NCBI GenBank assembly: GCA_021030915.1
Contig: JAGEMR010000015.1
Location: forward strand, 1 to 64,000
Source: Astrothelium macrocarpum
Taxonomy: Eukaryota; Ascomycota; Dothideomycetes; Trypetheliales; Trypetheliaceae
DNA: 64,000 nt
Reading direction: 5' to 3'
The translations under genes and the position numbers were made by a program. Below the pieces are notes generated by a model that worked only from the letters and a program-made list of their open reading frames with translations, was not told where the DNA came from and did no database searches. Shown here in pieces: positions 22,667 to 36,281 of the stretch. Every line of letters begins with the position of its first letter. Positions within the stretch are counted from its first letter, which is position 1.

Positions 22667-23717
22667 TCATTTGCTATAATGGCATTATTTGCTAGAGCCA
22701 GTGCTGGGATGAAAGATTGACATTCAGTCAAGGAGACTGTACACACACAAGGAAAAACACAAACATTACACTCACCGCGCTCGCGATTTATGTTTACACC
22801 TCACACACGTTGTCCAAGTCTCGTTGCGCTTCCGTCCAGATCTTACCTATAGTAATACACAATCACGAATCAATATTGTCAGCATTACACTGTCTCCAGC
22901 AAGCGCAGCGTCATACCCAACCTGGTGTCTTGGCCCTGTCAAAGGTGATTCTTAGTGGCCGACAAACTACCTACACTCTTGGGTTTTACGAGAATTCCGT
23001 TCTGCATGATTGGCTCGTCTATAGGTTTGCAGCCTGGGGAGAGCCTCAAGCTCCATGAAAGAGACGAATCCAAAGTCTCCTGTTGACATTGTTTTTCAAT
23101 TGCTCAATTTACCTCAAAGACCTAGCGCTGATTTACATGTAGTAGAAAGTCAATGGAATCTTGCCGGTCTCTTAGTAACCAGTTGAGTGCGTCTCCTCGT
23201 CTCACGAGCCGCCTCTATCGTTGGGGGATTTCCTCGGCGTGTGCAAAGCAAGTCCCATCTTTTACGACAAGGAACAACTTTTTACAGGCGTTAGCAAGTG
23301 TCCTTTAGAATGCTTTAGAACCCAGATGACAATAGACTTCTGAGTAATGAGGCGAGATATTGGAGCAAATAGGATATTTTCCATCCGAGCGGATGACTTT
23401 GGGGATTGAGCATGCATGGAGAAGGTTGCGTAGCTTCGTCGAACTTTACTCACAGACCAAGCCTACTTTCAAACCTGTCTTCAGTGGTATACAAACATCT
23501 ATACTCAGTATCCTAATTAGCTACAACAACTGAAATGCCAAATTGAGTGATTGATCAGTTTCTTACCAGATTTGATCGGCACTATCAGCTTATCTTAGCG
23601 CCAACCTTAAAATTGATTGCAGAGAAAGCTTGGAGCTTGGAGTTAATCACTAAAATCTTTCACCAGCGCCCACAGAGCTTCAATTAGCTTTTTGATAGAG
23701 CATTGCAGTCCTATAGA
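22667..23717. other. Intergenic upstream of carbamoyl-phosphate synthase
   Basis: Holds the carbamoyl-phosphate synthase promoter. A plus frame at 22717-23058 and a minus frame at 23262-23453 show no domain and are probably chance. No clear upstream open reading frame control element was identified. Confidence 0.55.
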
Positions 23718-26700
23718 ATGGACTTTGCATTTGCAATTGCTCTTTGTGGGCGTCTGGTGAGGAGGTCTCCTTTCATCTGGAAGCAGCAACATCCTAAACT
23801 GTCCGCTACCTCGAAAACTCGCTGCCGCACTTTAAGTTCGCAACATCCCATTGGCGCCTCCTTCACTTCGAAACGGACTTCACAATTCTCTCAAAGTCAA
23901 ATCCGGTGCTTCTCAAGTTGTCCTTCGCAAAGGAACCAAAGCCAGGTAGCTCCCAATGCCAAAGCTTACCTAGACAGCGGAGCTATCAGTGGAGCTCGCA
24001 ACCTTGTAGACGTGAAAAAGGTGCTTGTCATTGGCAGCGGTGGTCTTAGTATTGGTCAAGCTGGAGAATTCGACTATTCTGGTAAGTCAACCAAGTAATA
24101 TACTTTGCTACGGTCCTGTCCCAGTATCGTCTTACCCTCCCCAACTCGTTGCAGCTCGCAGCTAAACTTGGCAATTACCACAGGATCTCAAGCTCTCAAA
24201 GCTCTCAAAGAAGCCGGGGTTTCCTCTGTCCTCATCAACCCAAACATCGCTACGATACAGACTTCGCACGTTCTCGCTGATGAAATCTATTATCTACCTG
24301 TCACGCCGGAATATGTCACCTATGTTATCGAACGAGAACGGCCAGACGGCATTTTTCTCAGTTTCGGTGGCCAGACGGCGCTCAATCTCGGGGTCAAAAT
24401 GGACGAAATGGGTATTTTTGAGCGATATGGAGTCAAGGTACTGGGCACAAGCATTCAAACACTGAGGACTAGTGAGGATCGAGACTTGTTTGCAAAAGCG
24501 TTAAAAGAAATTGACATACCGATTGCCGAGTCTATTGCAGTTGGTACAGTAGATGAGGCGTTGGATGCCGCAGAGAAAGTCGGGTATCCCATCATAGTCC
24601 GAGCAGCTTACGCACTGGGAGGCCTTGGTTCTGGTTTTGCCAACAACCCTGAAGAATTACGAAATCTGTCAGCGCGATCCCTTACCCTGTCCCCCCAGAT
24701 CCTGGTAGAAAAATCTCTCAAGGGGTGGAAGGAAGCCGAATACGAAGTAGTGCGGGATGCAAGCGATAATTGCATAACAGTCTGTAATATGGAAAACTTC
24801 GATCCCCTTGGAGTGCATACGGGAGACAGTATTGTGGTTTCTCCGAGTCAGACATTGAGTGACGAGGAATACCACATGCTGCGAACAGCAGCCATTAAAA
24901 TTGTGCGTCACCTTGGAGTTGTTGGAGAATGCAACGTCCAATATGCGCTGCAACCGGATGGTCTGGACTACAGAGTAATCGAGATTAATGCGCGGCTCTC
25001 TCGTTCTTCTGCTCTTGCATCAAAAGCAACTGGATATCCTCTTGCGTACACTGCCGCAAAGATTGGACTTGGCCACACATTGCCCGAATTGCCCAACGCC
25101 GTGACAAGAACCACGACGGCTAACTTTGAGCCTAGCTTGGACTACATTGTAACAAAAATTCCACGCTGGGACTTGGCGAAATTCCAAAATGTCAACCGCG
25201 ACATTGGTAGCTCTATGAAATCCGTGGGTGAAGTCATGGCCATTGGACGTACATTTGAAGAATCCTTTCAAAAAGCTATTCGCCAGGTCGATCCGAAGTA
25301 TCTTGGCTTTCAAGGTGAAAAATTCGACAATCTTGACGAGGTCCTCAAAAATCCTACCGATCGGCGCTGGTTAGCAGTTGGGCAGGCCATGTTACATGAA
25401 AACTACTCCGTCGATCGCGTACACCAACTCACAAAAATTGACAAGTGGTTCTTGTACAAGTTACAGAATATTGTTGACTGTACCCACGAACTCGAAGATA
25501 TTGGCAGCCTCTTTGGCCTGAAAAAAGAACTCCTCATCAAAGCAAAGAAACTCGGGTTTTCAGACAAGCAGATTGCCAAATGCGTGCATAGCACCGAAGA
25601 AGAAGTACGGGCCAGAAGAAAAGGCTTTGGCGTTAGACCATTTGTCAAAAAGATTGATACGTTAGCTGCCGAATTTCCTGCCGACACAAATTATCTTTAC
25701 ACAACGTACAATGCTACGACTCACGATGTCACCTTTAATGACCACGGCATCATTGTTTTAGGCAGTGGTGTCTATCGTATCGGTTCCTCTGTCGAGTTTG
25801 ACTGGTGCGCTGTAAACGCAACGCTCTCTCTAAAACAGCTAGGCAAGAAAACTGTCATGATAAATTACAACCCCGAAACATACAGCACAGATTTCGATGT
25901 CGCCGACAAGCTGTACTTCGAAGAGTTAAGTTACGAGCGTGTCATGGACATCTACGAGCTCGAATGTGCATCAGGAGTGGTCGTGAGCGTAGGTGGTCAA
26001 TTACCGCAAAATATTGCCCTACAACTTCAAGAGAAGGGCAAGGCAAAAGTGTTGGGCACAGATCCCCAAGACATTGACAAGGCCGAAGATAGACACAAAT
26101 TCAGTCAAATCCTCGACTCTATTGGCGTCGATCAGCCCGCATGGAAAGAACTTTCTTCTTTTGACGATGCCCGGGCCTTTGCAAAGAGTGTCGGATATCC
26201 TGTTCTGGTACGCCCCAGTTATGTACTCAGTGGAGCCGCAATGACCGTCATTCATTCCGAAGACCAATTAAAGGACAAGCTTGTCGCAGCCAGCAATGTC
26301 TCTCCAGATCATCCTGTCGTGATTACAAAATTCATCGCTGGAGCTCAAGAAATCGACGTCGATGCCGTAGCTTCGTCCGGCAATCTTCTTATACATGCCG
26401 TCAGCGAACATGTTGAGAATGCGGGTGTTCATTCGGGGGATGCCTCGCTTGTCCTCCCTCCCGCAAATCTAGATGAGAGGATTCTAGAACGGGTCAAGGA
26501 AATTGCCAAAAAGGTCGCCAAGGCGTGGAATATTACGGGTCCATTTAACATGCAAATCATCAAGGCAGGTGACCCCCAGGGCAAAAATGAACCGCAGTTA
26601 AAAGTTATCGAATGTAACCTTCGTGCATCTCGATCGTTCCCATTTGTATCCAAAGTTCTCGGTACCAATTTCATTGACGTCGCGACTCGGGCACTCCTTG

Positions 26701-27418
26701 GTCGTGACATCCCTGATTCACAAGATCTGATGAGTCAACCTCGGGACTACCTCGCAGTCAAGGTACCGCAATTCTCGTGGACGCGTTTGGCGGGTGCGGA
26801 TCCCTATCTGGGCGTCGAGATGGCGAGCACCGGTGAAATGGCTTGTTTTGGAAATAATCTGATTGAAGCATACTGGACGGCGGTACAGAGCATGATGAAC
26901 TTCCGCACACCAGTTCCTGGCGAGGGCCTCCTTTTTGGCGGCGATACCTCCACAGGGACATTGCAGAGTATTGTTCATGTCTTGAAGCCATTAAACTTCA
27001 GGCTCTTTGCTGCAAATAAGCAGATTAAGCAACATCTCGAGTCTAGCAGCGAAAATGTCAGCGTTGAAGTCATCGAATTTCCAAAGGAAGACAAGAGAGC
27101 TCTAAGAGAAGTGTTCGAAAAGTACAACATTCGAGGGGTTTTTAATTTAGCGCGGGCAAGGGCGAGCAGTATGAGCGATGAAGACTACGTCATGAGACGA
27201 AATGCCGTAGATTTTGGACGGCCGTTATTCATGGAGCCAAAAGTAAGTTGATCTTCAAAGCATGACTTTGATTGGACCACAGAAGTGCTAACGTAATCAA
27301 ATTCCAGACGGCGTTGCTGTTTGCTCAGTGTATGGCTGCAAAATTACCCAAAAAGGATGGGGAGGTCCCCAGCGAAGTAAACAGGTGGAGCGAGTTTATT
27401 GGAGGGAAGCCACTTTGA
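23718..27418 (+). CDS. arg-3: Carbamoyl-phosphate synthase, arginine-specific large subunit
   Basis: Large, ammonia-using subunit that makes carbamoyl phosphate for arginine synthesis, working with a small glutaminase subunit encoded elsewhere. Exons 23718-24081, 24184-27242 and 27308-27418 give 1,177 residues, the family's size. The first ~90 residues are rich in Arg, Ser and Thr and poor in acids, like a mitochondrial presequence; fungal arginine-specific enzymes are mitochondrial. Then come two tandem ATP-grasp halves (first opening [21 protein letters not shown], described by [16 protein letters not shown]; second VLGSGVYRIGSSVEFDWC), an oligomerisation segment between them, and a C-terminal MGS-like domain. 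There is no aspartate transcarbamylase or glutaminase domain, which excludes the pyrimidine enzyme. Start is the ATG at 23718, since the open frame upstream begins without ATG. Intron 1 lies inside the first ATP-grasp half. Confidence 0.96.
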
Positions 27419-29448
27419 TCATCTATCGTGTACAGTCGTGGGGATTGTGGGGGCACCCCCAAACTAAAAGTCACTACATTTGCTAGAGCGTACAGCGTTG
27501 CCAAGTACATTTTAATACTCGCATTTAAATTTTATCTGCAATCCGAGCCAGAACTTAACGCAAGTTGAATGTCCCCAGCTCCTGAAGTAAGCGTTCTTTC
27601 CGATAAGTACTTCAGGTCACTGTGGCGTCCTTGCAGGTCACCATCTTAGCCCCTGTGGTTACGACTAGGTACGTACTCATGCACGCGCATTCAGTCGTCC
27701 ATTCCTTAGATAATCCAGATTCTCCATTTGAGCTTTGTCTTGTCACGGTCTATCGTATACTAAGAGCACTTCAGTGCAAAGACCGCACGTCTCCACAAAC
27801 TACTTGGGGCTTCCGCCGCATTCCTCAATTGACATGTTGACTCCGAACCAATTCCGCTTCTCACGTCAGAGCTGTTTTTTTCTGGTATTCTCATCCTTGC
27901 CGAGGCCGAACAGTTGAGCACGTTGCTGACATGCCGCTGGACTCGCCACTCATAAACGAGGACGCTCAATACATTCGTGATCTTGCTGGCGACACAGCCT
28001 CATGTCGTGTGCTCGTCCTCAGAGAATTCCGAACGAGGCAAGTCACGCACTCGAATGATGCAGACTTTATGAAAGAAATTTGCAAGCCAAAATGATCTAT
28101 GCAGAATCCCAATCCGCTCAATGTCATCGGACGTAACCCAGCTTGGCTCAATTTCTCTACAGTAGCCTACTTTTGCTGCGGAACGAAGCAGAGCTAACTA
28201 GAGACATTTGCAACGAGATCTTCATCCATTCAGAGAGTTGGATAACGTGTTTTGACCATTACCCTTTTTTGGGTTGCCTTTAGCTATTCGCAATCCATCT
28301 ACCAACGCAAAAGAATCACCGGAAAAGAGATTTTTAGTCAGGAAGCTCCGTGAAGCAAATGCTCTATAAAAATTCCAAAGGACTAAAGGAGGTATTTGTG
28401 GCAAACAACGTGAAAGGCCATCACTAATCACTGTCTCGTTCTTTTTACGCACATCATCCAGGAACAAGCCCATGCATCTTATTCAGTGAGCTACAAATCA
28501 GAAGTGCTCTCGTGTGGGTATGGTGATCCAGTGATCTCCAAGATTTGCAATGATGATTTCGGAGAATGTAAGTGTAAATAGTGTCGTGGACCAAAGCGGA
28601 GTTGAAGTGGCAGATGCAATGGCGCGTGGCCGTTGTAGGGCAATGCTAGTTTTATAGGGGTCTTGGTTAAAGATGCACGTATGTCTAGGATCAAAGCTTA
28701 GGCTGAAGCCACGCACATCGAAATAGTCTTCCCTGGTGCCTAAATGAAACCCTTTTTTCATTAGCGAACGGAACGGCAGAGCTTTTAATTAGTATAACAA
28801 AACCAAGGACTGGGCGTTCGTGCTTCCTTTATCCTCATTAGAGGTACCGCGGTTTAGGGTGACGTTCACAAACGTTGACGATGTCAAGAGAGCATCAGAT
28901 ACTTTTATTGATTCTGCAAACTATCGTAGCTCCAAACTGCACCAAGTGATCGGTGATCAGTACTTGAAAAGCCTTTGAGGCAGCAAAGATGAGACCATTG
29001 ACATACTTTGGGCAATCTTCCCAATGGCCAAGCAGCAGCATCCACCAACTTTGCCACACTTTACAGAGGTCTCTCTTCTGAATTGAACCAGCGTCGTTTC
29101 CATTCGCAAACATGCATAAAGGTCCACTACAAGTAAAAGCCTCGCGGTAGGTCCTACCGCGTGCATGATTCAAAGGTTGAGCTCAATCATGAATTAAGAC
29201 GATTGTGCATGCTGGCAGATACCATAAGCAGATCAGCTACCGATACTCGACAAACAGTAATGTGACGCTTTCCTTTGACGCTCCGAGGTCGGGAAGCTTG
29301 GCGTCTAAAGCGACGTTATATTCGCGATTTTGATGTTCACGACACGCGTAAGTCGCCAATGACCCAACTCTTATCACATGCGAGTCTAGGATATCCCTGA
29401 CTCTAATGTGCAACACAGCTTTGAAAAAGGTATTTGGTCCATTTCACA
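27419..29448. other. 2-kb spacer, no gene supported
   Basis: Several short frames lie here, including a 50-codon plus frame at 27931-28083 (starts MPLDSPLIN) and minus frames at 28222-28473 and 28498-28761. None has a recognisable domain or clean splice partner. Confidence 0.45.
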
Positions 29449-29878
29449 TCAAGCTCTGACCAGACCGTAGAAGAGTGTCCAAGTGAGCACAAAACTACTC
29501 AGCCCACTCATCATGTCACCACCCCAGAGCTCAGATATCGGTTTGTAAAAGTATTTTCCAGGCGTACTTTCAGCTCTGCAAACCAAAATGAACAGAGACA
29601 CAAGCAATGTTCCGACAAAGTAAAAGAGGAAACCGGGCCATGATTCCAGACCAAGGGTGCCGGCGGCAACACCAAAGAGAGAGGCGGTAAGGTTGCGAAT
29701 GTTTGATACAGTCTACATCAAAGAGCTTTGTTAGTTTCGTGGATGGTGTAGAGCATCGACAGGATAGGAGGAAGGGATGGACCTGTGCAAATGAAAGCAT
29801 GATCGTGGTTACCTTGGTATTGTGCTGGACACTGTCCTGAACTATGGGATGGAGAATGAGTTCTCGCTCGTCCAACAT
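29449..29878 (-). CDS. EMC6: ER membrane protein complex subunit 6
   Basis: Subunit of the EMC, the endoplasmic-reticulum insertase for tail-anchored and multi-pass membrane proteins. Two exons, 29813-29878 and 29449-29712, join across a 100-base intron (donor GTAACC, acceptor GATGTAG) to give 109 residues, the normal EMC6 length. The family pattern is clear: an N-terminal VQHNTKTVSNIRNLTASLFG, a first hairpin of helices around GVAAGTLGLESWPGFLFY and VGTLLVSLFILV, and the C-terminal FVLTWTLFYGLVRA that is nearly invariant in fungi and animals. The first exon encodes only 22 residues, so the gene is easily missed by length-based calling. Confidence 0.93.
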
Positions 29879-31054
29879 GTCGCCAAAGAAGGTTCGGAGG
29901 TAGCGCGACTTTGCAGGTTTGGTCTGACACTCTTGGTCTAGCAAATGCACAAGATTGTGGTCAGGTCTTTTTCCCTCTGCGTAATTCGATTAATCAAGCA
30001 CGCGTAGCCGACCAAAGAGATTGAACAAATTGGAGTATGTCTCAAAAGATTCGACGGCTAAAGCGGGACTGATTGAGGCAAGCTGAATGAGCCAGTAGCA
30101 AATGTAGTCAAGAGAGGCGACAGCGGCGTAGCTAGTGGAGATGAATGCTTCAGCTTGAAAAGGGAGAGGGCCGGAATGAGGTTGCGCCTCTCGGCCAACG
30201 TCTCACCACCAAGGCCGACAGCGCCACACCCGGTTCCACGCTTAGTGCCCGTCTCCAATTCCCAGGGTACATCAGTTAGTGCAATTAGAAATGCCACATG
30301 AGGCAAAAGAAATATTTCACCCAACATCCTTTTGGGCGACCCTCGCTAGTGACAAATCGCATCATTCGTGTAATTGTCATTCAATAGGCGAGACATCTTT
30401 GTCTGATGATTCAAAGTCGTATTGAAGAGCTCTCAGATAGCTATTTGGCAAATTATTACTCTTGTGCCTCATGATATTTTTTATCGCAACCCCTGGTGGG
30501 TAGATCCTAACCACTTCTAGAAAACTACACATCAGAAAGAGGCCCGCATTTGAGTGGGATGACGTTAAGAAATCGATCGTCTCAGCTCCAGGCCTTAGCA
30601 GCAATATAGCGTGTGTTGGCAAAATGTTTCATTGTGTAATCATTTACCAATCGAGAATGCATCCGTTTCAAGGATGACAGCCACAATCTGACAGTACGTT
30701 CGTTAGTAGGGAGTATCTTATTAACCAAAATTCCACCATTATAAAGCAAGACACGCCTAGAATTTCATACTATAGAAAACAACTTTCTCGTCAACGGGTC
30801 TGGCAGTGGTGGTAATTCTATGCTCTACAAATTTGACTATTGGGAAGGTATCACTCGTATCTTATTTGGTTCTAATTGTTCTTCTCCTCTCAAGTTCTCT
30901 TCGATCCTCTTATCATCACCAACGACTTCCAACAGTCTTTATTATGTAGCCCTCAGAACTCTCAAAGTCCTTGGGCTAGTCGACCAATCTTCCAAACTCG
31001 TCCAAATACCTAGACAGATGAGCAACACAGATTCAACGGGCTTGGAGTGAGTAC
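29879..31054. other. Intergenic, no gene found
   Basis: Minus frames at 30058-30327 and 30377-30622 and a plus frame at 30820-31050 show no recognisable domain. Likely the EMC6 promoter and the 3' end of the next gene. Confidence 0.5.
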
Positions 31055-32038
31055 CTACTGTTGTAAATGTGCCGACAGAGTGAAACCCTCAATAGCCATC
31101 GCTTGTCGTAGGTAGACGATTGCTTGCCGAAAGTGCCTTTCATTTACGCGTGTATATGACACGTTTCCAAGGTTGATGTGGGCTTCCGCTGTCTATACGT
31201 ACAGTCAGCCTCAGCTTCGACTATCACAATTTGGTACTTTTCGGCTCTCTTCTGAATGAAGAAAAGAAAAGGCGTGTTAGCCTACCAAGGAAAGAAGATC
31301 CCCGGATATTATGTTCTGGCGTTGTGCGCTCTCAACAGCATGAGCAAGATATTCGGCTGCCGGGATTAATATTCCTCGAGCTTCCAAATAGTCCGGAAGC
31401 CCAAGGCGTGCCTCAGCTTCCGCGGCTTGGCGATTCACCTCTTGTTCGTCTTCACGACGTATCCATTCCAACGACACCAATGTCACGGACCGATTAGTAC
31501 TGGATCCACTTGACGAAGAGCTGACATCATGTTGATGTATCCGAGCCAGTGAAGGTTGGGCTTTGAGCAGCCAGTTTTGTCCTATTCCTAGTGAATAGTC
31601 AATCATACGTGCACTTGACGAATTTTTGGACAGCACACCTTTCAAAACCTTTACGTTGTTTGGATGATTTTGCAGAACCACAAGCCAACTCCCAAGACAC
31701 CAGTCCGCAATATCAATCACAGCGCCCGCTTCTGGCTCATGGTAGGCAAGTTTTTGTAATCCATTGATAAACCAAATCTGATCTTCAAGTCGATCTTGGC
31801 GTCGCATATAGGTTGTCATATCAATAGCTGATATAGCACCACGAGCCATCAACAGAGAAAATTGCCAAGCCGAGGGATTGACGCTAAGGGTTTCGTAAAT
31901 CTCAGCTACGCTTGATCTAGCTGTGGCAATTTTTTGTTCGTCGTCCATAGATGCAAAGACTCGACACCACTGACTGCAAGTGAAAAGAGCGTACAAACGA
32001 GATGCGGGTACACGAAACGACCAGCTCTCGTGCTTCAA
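31055..32038 (-). CDS. Conserved fungal protein of unknown function (helical, TPR-like end)
   Basis: Exons 31286-32038 and 31055-31192 give 296 residues. I recognise the layout as a widespread uncharacterised fungal family: an N-terminal ASRLYALFTCSQWCRVF segment, a central block LEDQIWFINGLQKLAYHEP followed by DIADWCLGSWLVVLQNHP, a serine-rich linker (SSSSSGSS), then PDYLEARGILIPAAEYLAHAV and a TPR-like final helix pair AEAHINLGNVSYTRVNERHF. The protein is mostly alpha-helical with no signal peptide or membrane helix, so it is probably soluble and protein-binding. The 93-base intron was placed to join LLSL to TAEAHINLGN in frame. Without it the protein loses its conserved end. Confidence 0.8.
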
Positions 32039-34275
32039 TTGATTCGACGTTAAAATGTATAATATTCTAGAGCACAGTAGCTGCTTCTGATAATTGATAG
32101 GAACATGTATTATTTCGCCATTGCTTTTTGATTTGGCATGTATTCAAATATAGAAAGGTAACCAGAAGGGATCAAGAACGAATGATCAAAGCAACCAAAC
32201 ATGTAGTGAGATCTGATCCAACTGCCGCACACCTTAGAGACATTAGCACAAGATCCTTCAAAAATTGACTTTGCGGAAGGAAAAAAAAAAACAGAGACGC
32301 TAAGATCACAACGCTATAGAATGACGAACCAGATCATGCAATCCAGTGCATGTACCAAGGGTACTGCCGTACCCGGGCTAGAGAGTCCCCTGTGTTTACT
32401 TGCAGTACCTAACGAAACAGAGAACTAGAGAAATCATCGCCGCTACTAAGTCGGTGGCAAATGATGCTAAATTACTAGAGCACCGAAGAATCAAATGAGA
32501 GGATGCGCTAATCTATCGGATGGCTGTAGAGGATCCAGGAGTGACTAGCACAAAGGGGCGTAAGAACGCAGAGCAGATCAAAATGAATTTTACTGCATTG
32601 ATCAAAGGTATTTTGGACCACGCATGGCTTGGCTGAATCATGGCAAAGCGATTGGCAATTGCACGCTTCTGGCGGAATTGCAACCGCGCGGAACCGCTTT
32701 ATATCATTCTCTTCAATCGGAAAGTTTCGAAAAGGCTTTACATGCAGAAAAGATCTTTTCGGCCTCATGGGCCTGCACAAGGGACCATTAAGGTGTTCGC
32801 GATGCGAAGGTCACTCGTCGGAGGGGCGACCGCAAAAGGGAGCACAGAGGAAATCAGCAAAAGATCCTGCCGTCTCTCCCGTAAAGGTTTTTCGCTTACT
32901 CATAGAGATACTCAGCACGTGAGGTAGATCTTCATTTGACGACTGGATCGAATTTCTGCGCCTCTGGTGGTTGTTTGTGTGCGAGGAGCGAACGTTGTAA
33001 CCTTGTTGGCGAATACGAGGAACTAAAAAGTAATCCTTGCTCAACTGCATTCATGCCATCCCGCTATTTGCATGCTGCTCAGGCTTCAAATTAGGATGCA
33101 TCGTTTGAGTACCAGTATGGTTTTTAGAATGGCCGATTACCAGTAAGATCACATCGACTCGATCATTACGCGTTCGACTCTGTTTTTCGAATTCTTAAAT
33201 TAACCAGGTGATTGGGTCGGATCTTTCTATTGCTCATGATTGGCTTACTCGTAGGATAGTTTAATCTCCAACATGTTTACTTTTCCAAGTGTCTCTTAGG
33301 AGGAAACGAGAACTCGCTCAAGAACATCTCTATCTCAAGAGTTGCTTTGCAGATCCACACATCCCTGTAGTTAGAGTAGTATCATGGCGGGATTTACGAT
33401 TGCACTAAACGCCAAAAAAGTTTTGCCATTGTGCAAAATATGAACCGAGGCAAAGGGGAACGGAATTTCTTGTTTACCAGACGCACACTGGTCGTAATAG
33501 GGAAAGGTACGTACCCCGTTGACAATGAGAGACACGGGCAAGCACGCGGACGGCGAAAAATATTAAGCGAAAATTCCATGAGGGCTGTTGGGGCCCTTAC
33601 CACAATGAGGCAGCCTTACCGATAGGCCAATCAAAATACATCTCCAATGTACGCCAGCTATTCACGGATGAAGAGCCAGATTATTCCACACAGTTAATTC
33701 AAGATCAAATCATAGCGTTTTAGAGATATTGATTTTCAGACTTTGCTTAAAGAAGTAATAACTAGAATCCAGAGCCAACAACAATTTGCGCCACTTTGTC
33801 CAAGACAGCTCTACGGACTGCGGAGTAAAAAGGCCGTAAGATTTTCCGTTTGCTCTCCGCCCGTTGTGCTTGCTTACAGCCGTCCAGATTATTACCGTCT
33901 TAAACGGAAGAGACTGCTCACACTTCACAATGATAGGAGCAAGTCGTAGTGGAATACTCTTTAAATTGTGATTTGGTCATCGGCACCCGAAGACATGGAA
34001 ATTTTAAAAGGCTCCCAAGGATCGCGGTTACCTTCAGCCGCAAAAACTGTCCCTACCTCGAAACTTTGTGCCTGAAACCACTCAATTTGACCAAAAAAAA
34101 TCCCTTGTAATCTCCAAATCATGTCGTCCAACCCACATTTCGACCAACGATAGGCAAACTGAGTGCGACCTCCGTGCTTTAGCATATACATACCACGTGA
34201 CGACTTCCAACATCCATCTGAACGCGTCTTTTGGTTCAATTGCCCCTGAGCACGCGCACCGATCATGCGGACCTG
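32039..34275. other. 2.2-kb divergent intergenic region
   Basis: Separates two divergently transcribed genes. Short frames at 32629-32927 (plus), 32811-33050 (minus) and 33961-34266 (minus) have no recognisable domain. An A run occurs at 32280-32292. No gene or RNA is supported. Confidence 0.5.
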
Positions 34276-36281
34276 ATGGACTCCATTGTCCTAGAAGACT
34301 CTCCTCTTGCTCAATATCTCGAGGGTAACTCTCCATTTCTTAATTTACGGGCTTCCTTGACCGCTCCTGCTAATGTCTCCAAAAGCAAAAGGCACTCGCG
34401 ACTCCGATCAAACCTCCGAACATCATCTTAAAGCCAGTCTAGATGAAACCCAAGAACGTCACCAAGGCTTTGCTCCTCACGGCACTCCTGACATTCGTGC
34501 GCGATCAAAGCCCCAGCTTTCGGCAAAATTACAGCTGCAAATACATCATCACACTGCTTTAGGGAGGTTACACAATGCGTGGTTGGTGAGTCGTGGTTGA
34601 ACCTACAATTGCACATTCTGCGACTGACGAAAGGGACCTGGCACAGGGCAGTATCAACTCACGCATGGGCCGTGCGGATAGCACACGTTTTCTCGAACAC
34701 TTCCGATACATCATTATCGCATCACAGTTGCTAAACGAAAATTCTGGCCCCAGCGCCCTTCGGCCGAGCATATCTCAACTCGACAGTTCTGCCAATAGTT
34801 TGCCAACGTTTCAAAGACATCAGATCATACCAATCAATGTTACTGGGGCAACAGTCACGGCTATTGGGGCCTTCATACTCGTTTGGTTGATAAATTGGGC
34901 TCGTCCGTCCCCTATCACCGGTTCAAATAAGGCAAGAATATTCTGCGTCTTGCTAATCCTCTCGGTCGTTGTCATTTTCGCATACGTCTGTGCAAGGCGA
35001 CAATGGCTACAGTACCTCCGTCAACAGGCCGTCGAGTCTGTATCTACTCTGGTCAGCTACATACAGGCCATGGATGCAAGCACAAGCTCCGCCCTTTTAT
35101 TTATACAAGAGGTAGAACTGGTTGCCAGAGGCTACAGAATCAGCAGTCCTCTACCACCAGTGACTCGTCTCGAAGATCAAGCTCAATGGACTCAAACTCG
35201 GCGATGTCAACGACTAAGAAAGGCACTATATGCTTCCTTTACTACCATCATGCCGCAGTTTGAAGATTCATACAAATCACTTCGTAGTCTGGTGGATGCG
35301 AATGATTTTGAAAAGTATTTGGACATGTACGAAATTGGTGATCAAGATCTGCAAGAAGCCGCTTTGGGTCTGGGCGACTTCGAATCCGATGAAGTAGAAA
35401 ATCTCAAAGTCCTCAAACTTTACCATTACCGCCTGAACGTTTTACAACGAATCATCCTCTGTTCGCTTCTTGCTCTGGAAGCGGATGGCAAAGCTTCCGA
35501 CTTCTCACGGTGGCGTGCAGCGCTTGAGATTATGAACAGCATTATTCTCGCAACGTCTCGCGCCACCAAAAATCTAGCTGATATTCTCGATCAAGAAGAG
35601 CAATTCAATATACCGTCCACTCCTGCAAAAGCCATTCCCTCGTCTCCCGGACGTGAACGCCTACGCAACCAAATTCGCAAACTCACCTCTTTATCCCAAG
35701 GTATACGTGGTCTTCAAGCCAAGATGCAAATCCTACGTGAGGAATCAAACAAGACCCTTGAAGCATCCGATGTTATCACTGAGCTAGGCTCTACTCTAAT
35801 GCAACAATACGATTCCATTGGTGCTGATCTAAAAAGTCTCCAGCAAGCCTGGGAAGAGGGCAAAAAGTCTCTTGCCATCAATATCGACAAGCACGAACGT
35901 CGAGTTTCCCTTGCTTCTTCTGGTCTTCGTTCTCCGGCTCCCAGTCTTGGTGGTCTCACTGCCGTTGATGAGGGCAGTATCGGAGGTAGTCCAGGAGATG
36001 CTTTGCGTGCCCTGAATGGCGAACCGCCAGGACTATCATCTGCAACCTCGGCAACGAGTGAGTCTGAAGAGGAAGTCTTCGAGGCACTGGCCTTGCCAAG
36101 ACAGCGAACTCTATTAAGTCGCGATGAGCGGATCGCGAAGATGCATGAGGATAGAGAACGCAGGGCATGTCTGATGGAGAAGCGGAGTGCTGAGACGAGC
36201 ATGCTGAGGGAACTGGAGAGTGTTATCAGTTTACGCCAGCCGAAGAAGGCGCCCACGACAGGAAGGTTCACGAGTATATGA
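34276..36281 (+). CDS. Vezatin/Inp2-like myosin-binding membrane protein
   Basis: Matches the fungal vezatin family (myosin-binding motif of peroxisomes); yeast Inp2 is the peroxisomal receptor for the class V myosin that carries peroxisomes to the bud. Exons 34276-34324, 34386-34585 and 34647-36281 give 627 residues. It starts MDSIVLEDSPLAQYLEG, followed by a disordered basic stretch, the RFLEHFRYIIIASQLLNE block (cores FLEHFRYIIIASQLL), two close membrane helices (about 147-166 and 180-199), and a long helical domain to about residue 480. The Ser/Glu-rich tail ends with a charged helix near 600. The two 5' introns (61 bases each) are supported by clean GT...AG sites and by the conserved start they restore. 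The peroxisomal role is transferred from yeast, not shown here. Confidence 0.8.

Noticed and set aside
23703..23717. Start of carbamoyl-phosphate synthase five codons earlier
   Set aside because: That codon is TTG; the first ATG in frame is at 23718.
24669..26991. Minus-strand frames opposite carbamoyl-phosphate synthase
   Set aside because: They are shadows of a strongly conserved gene and have no domains.
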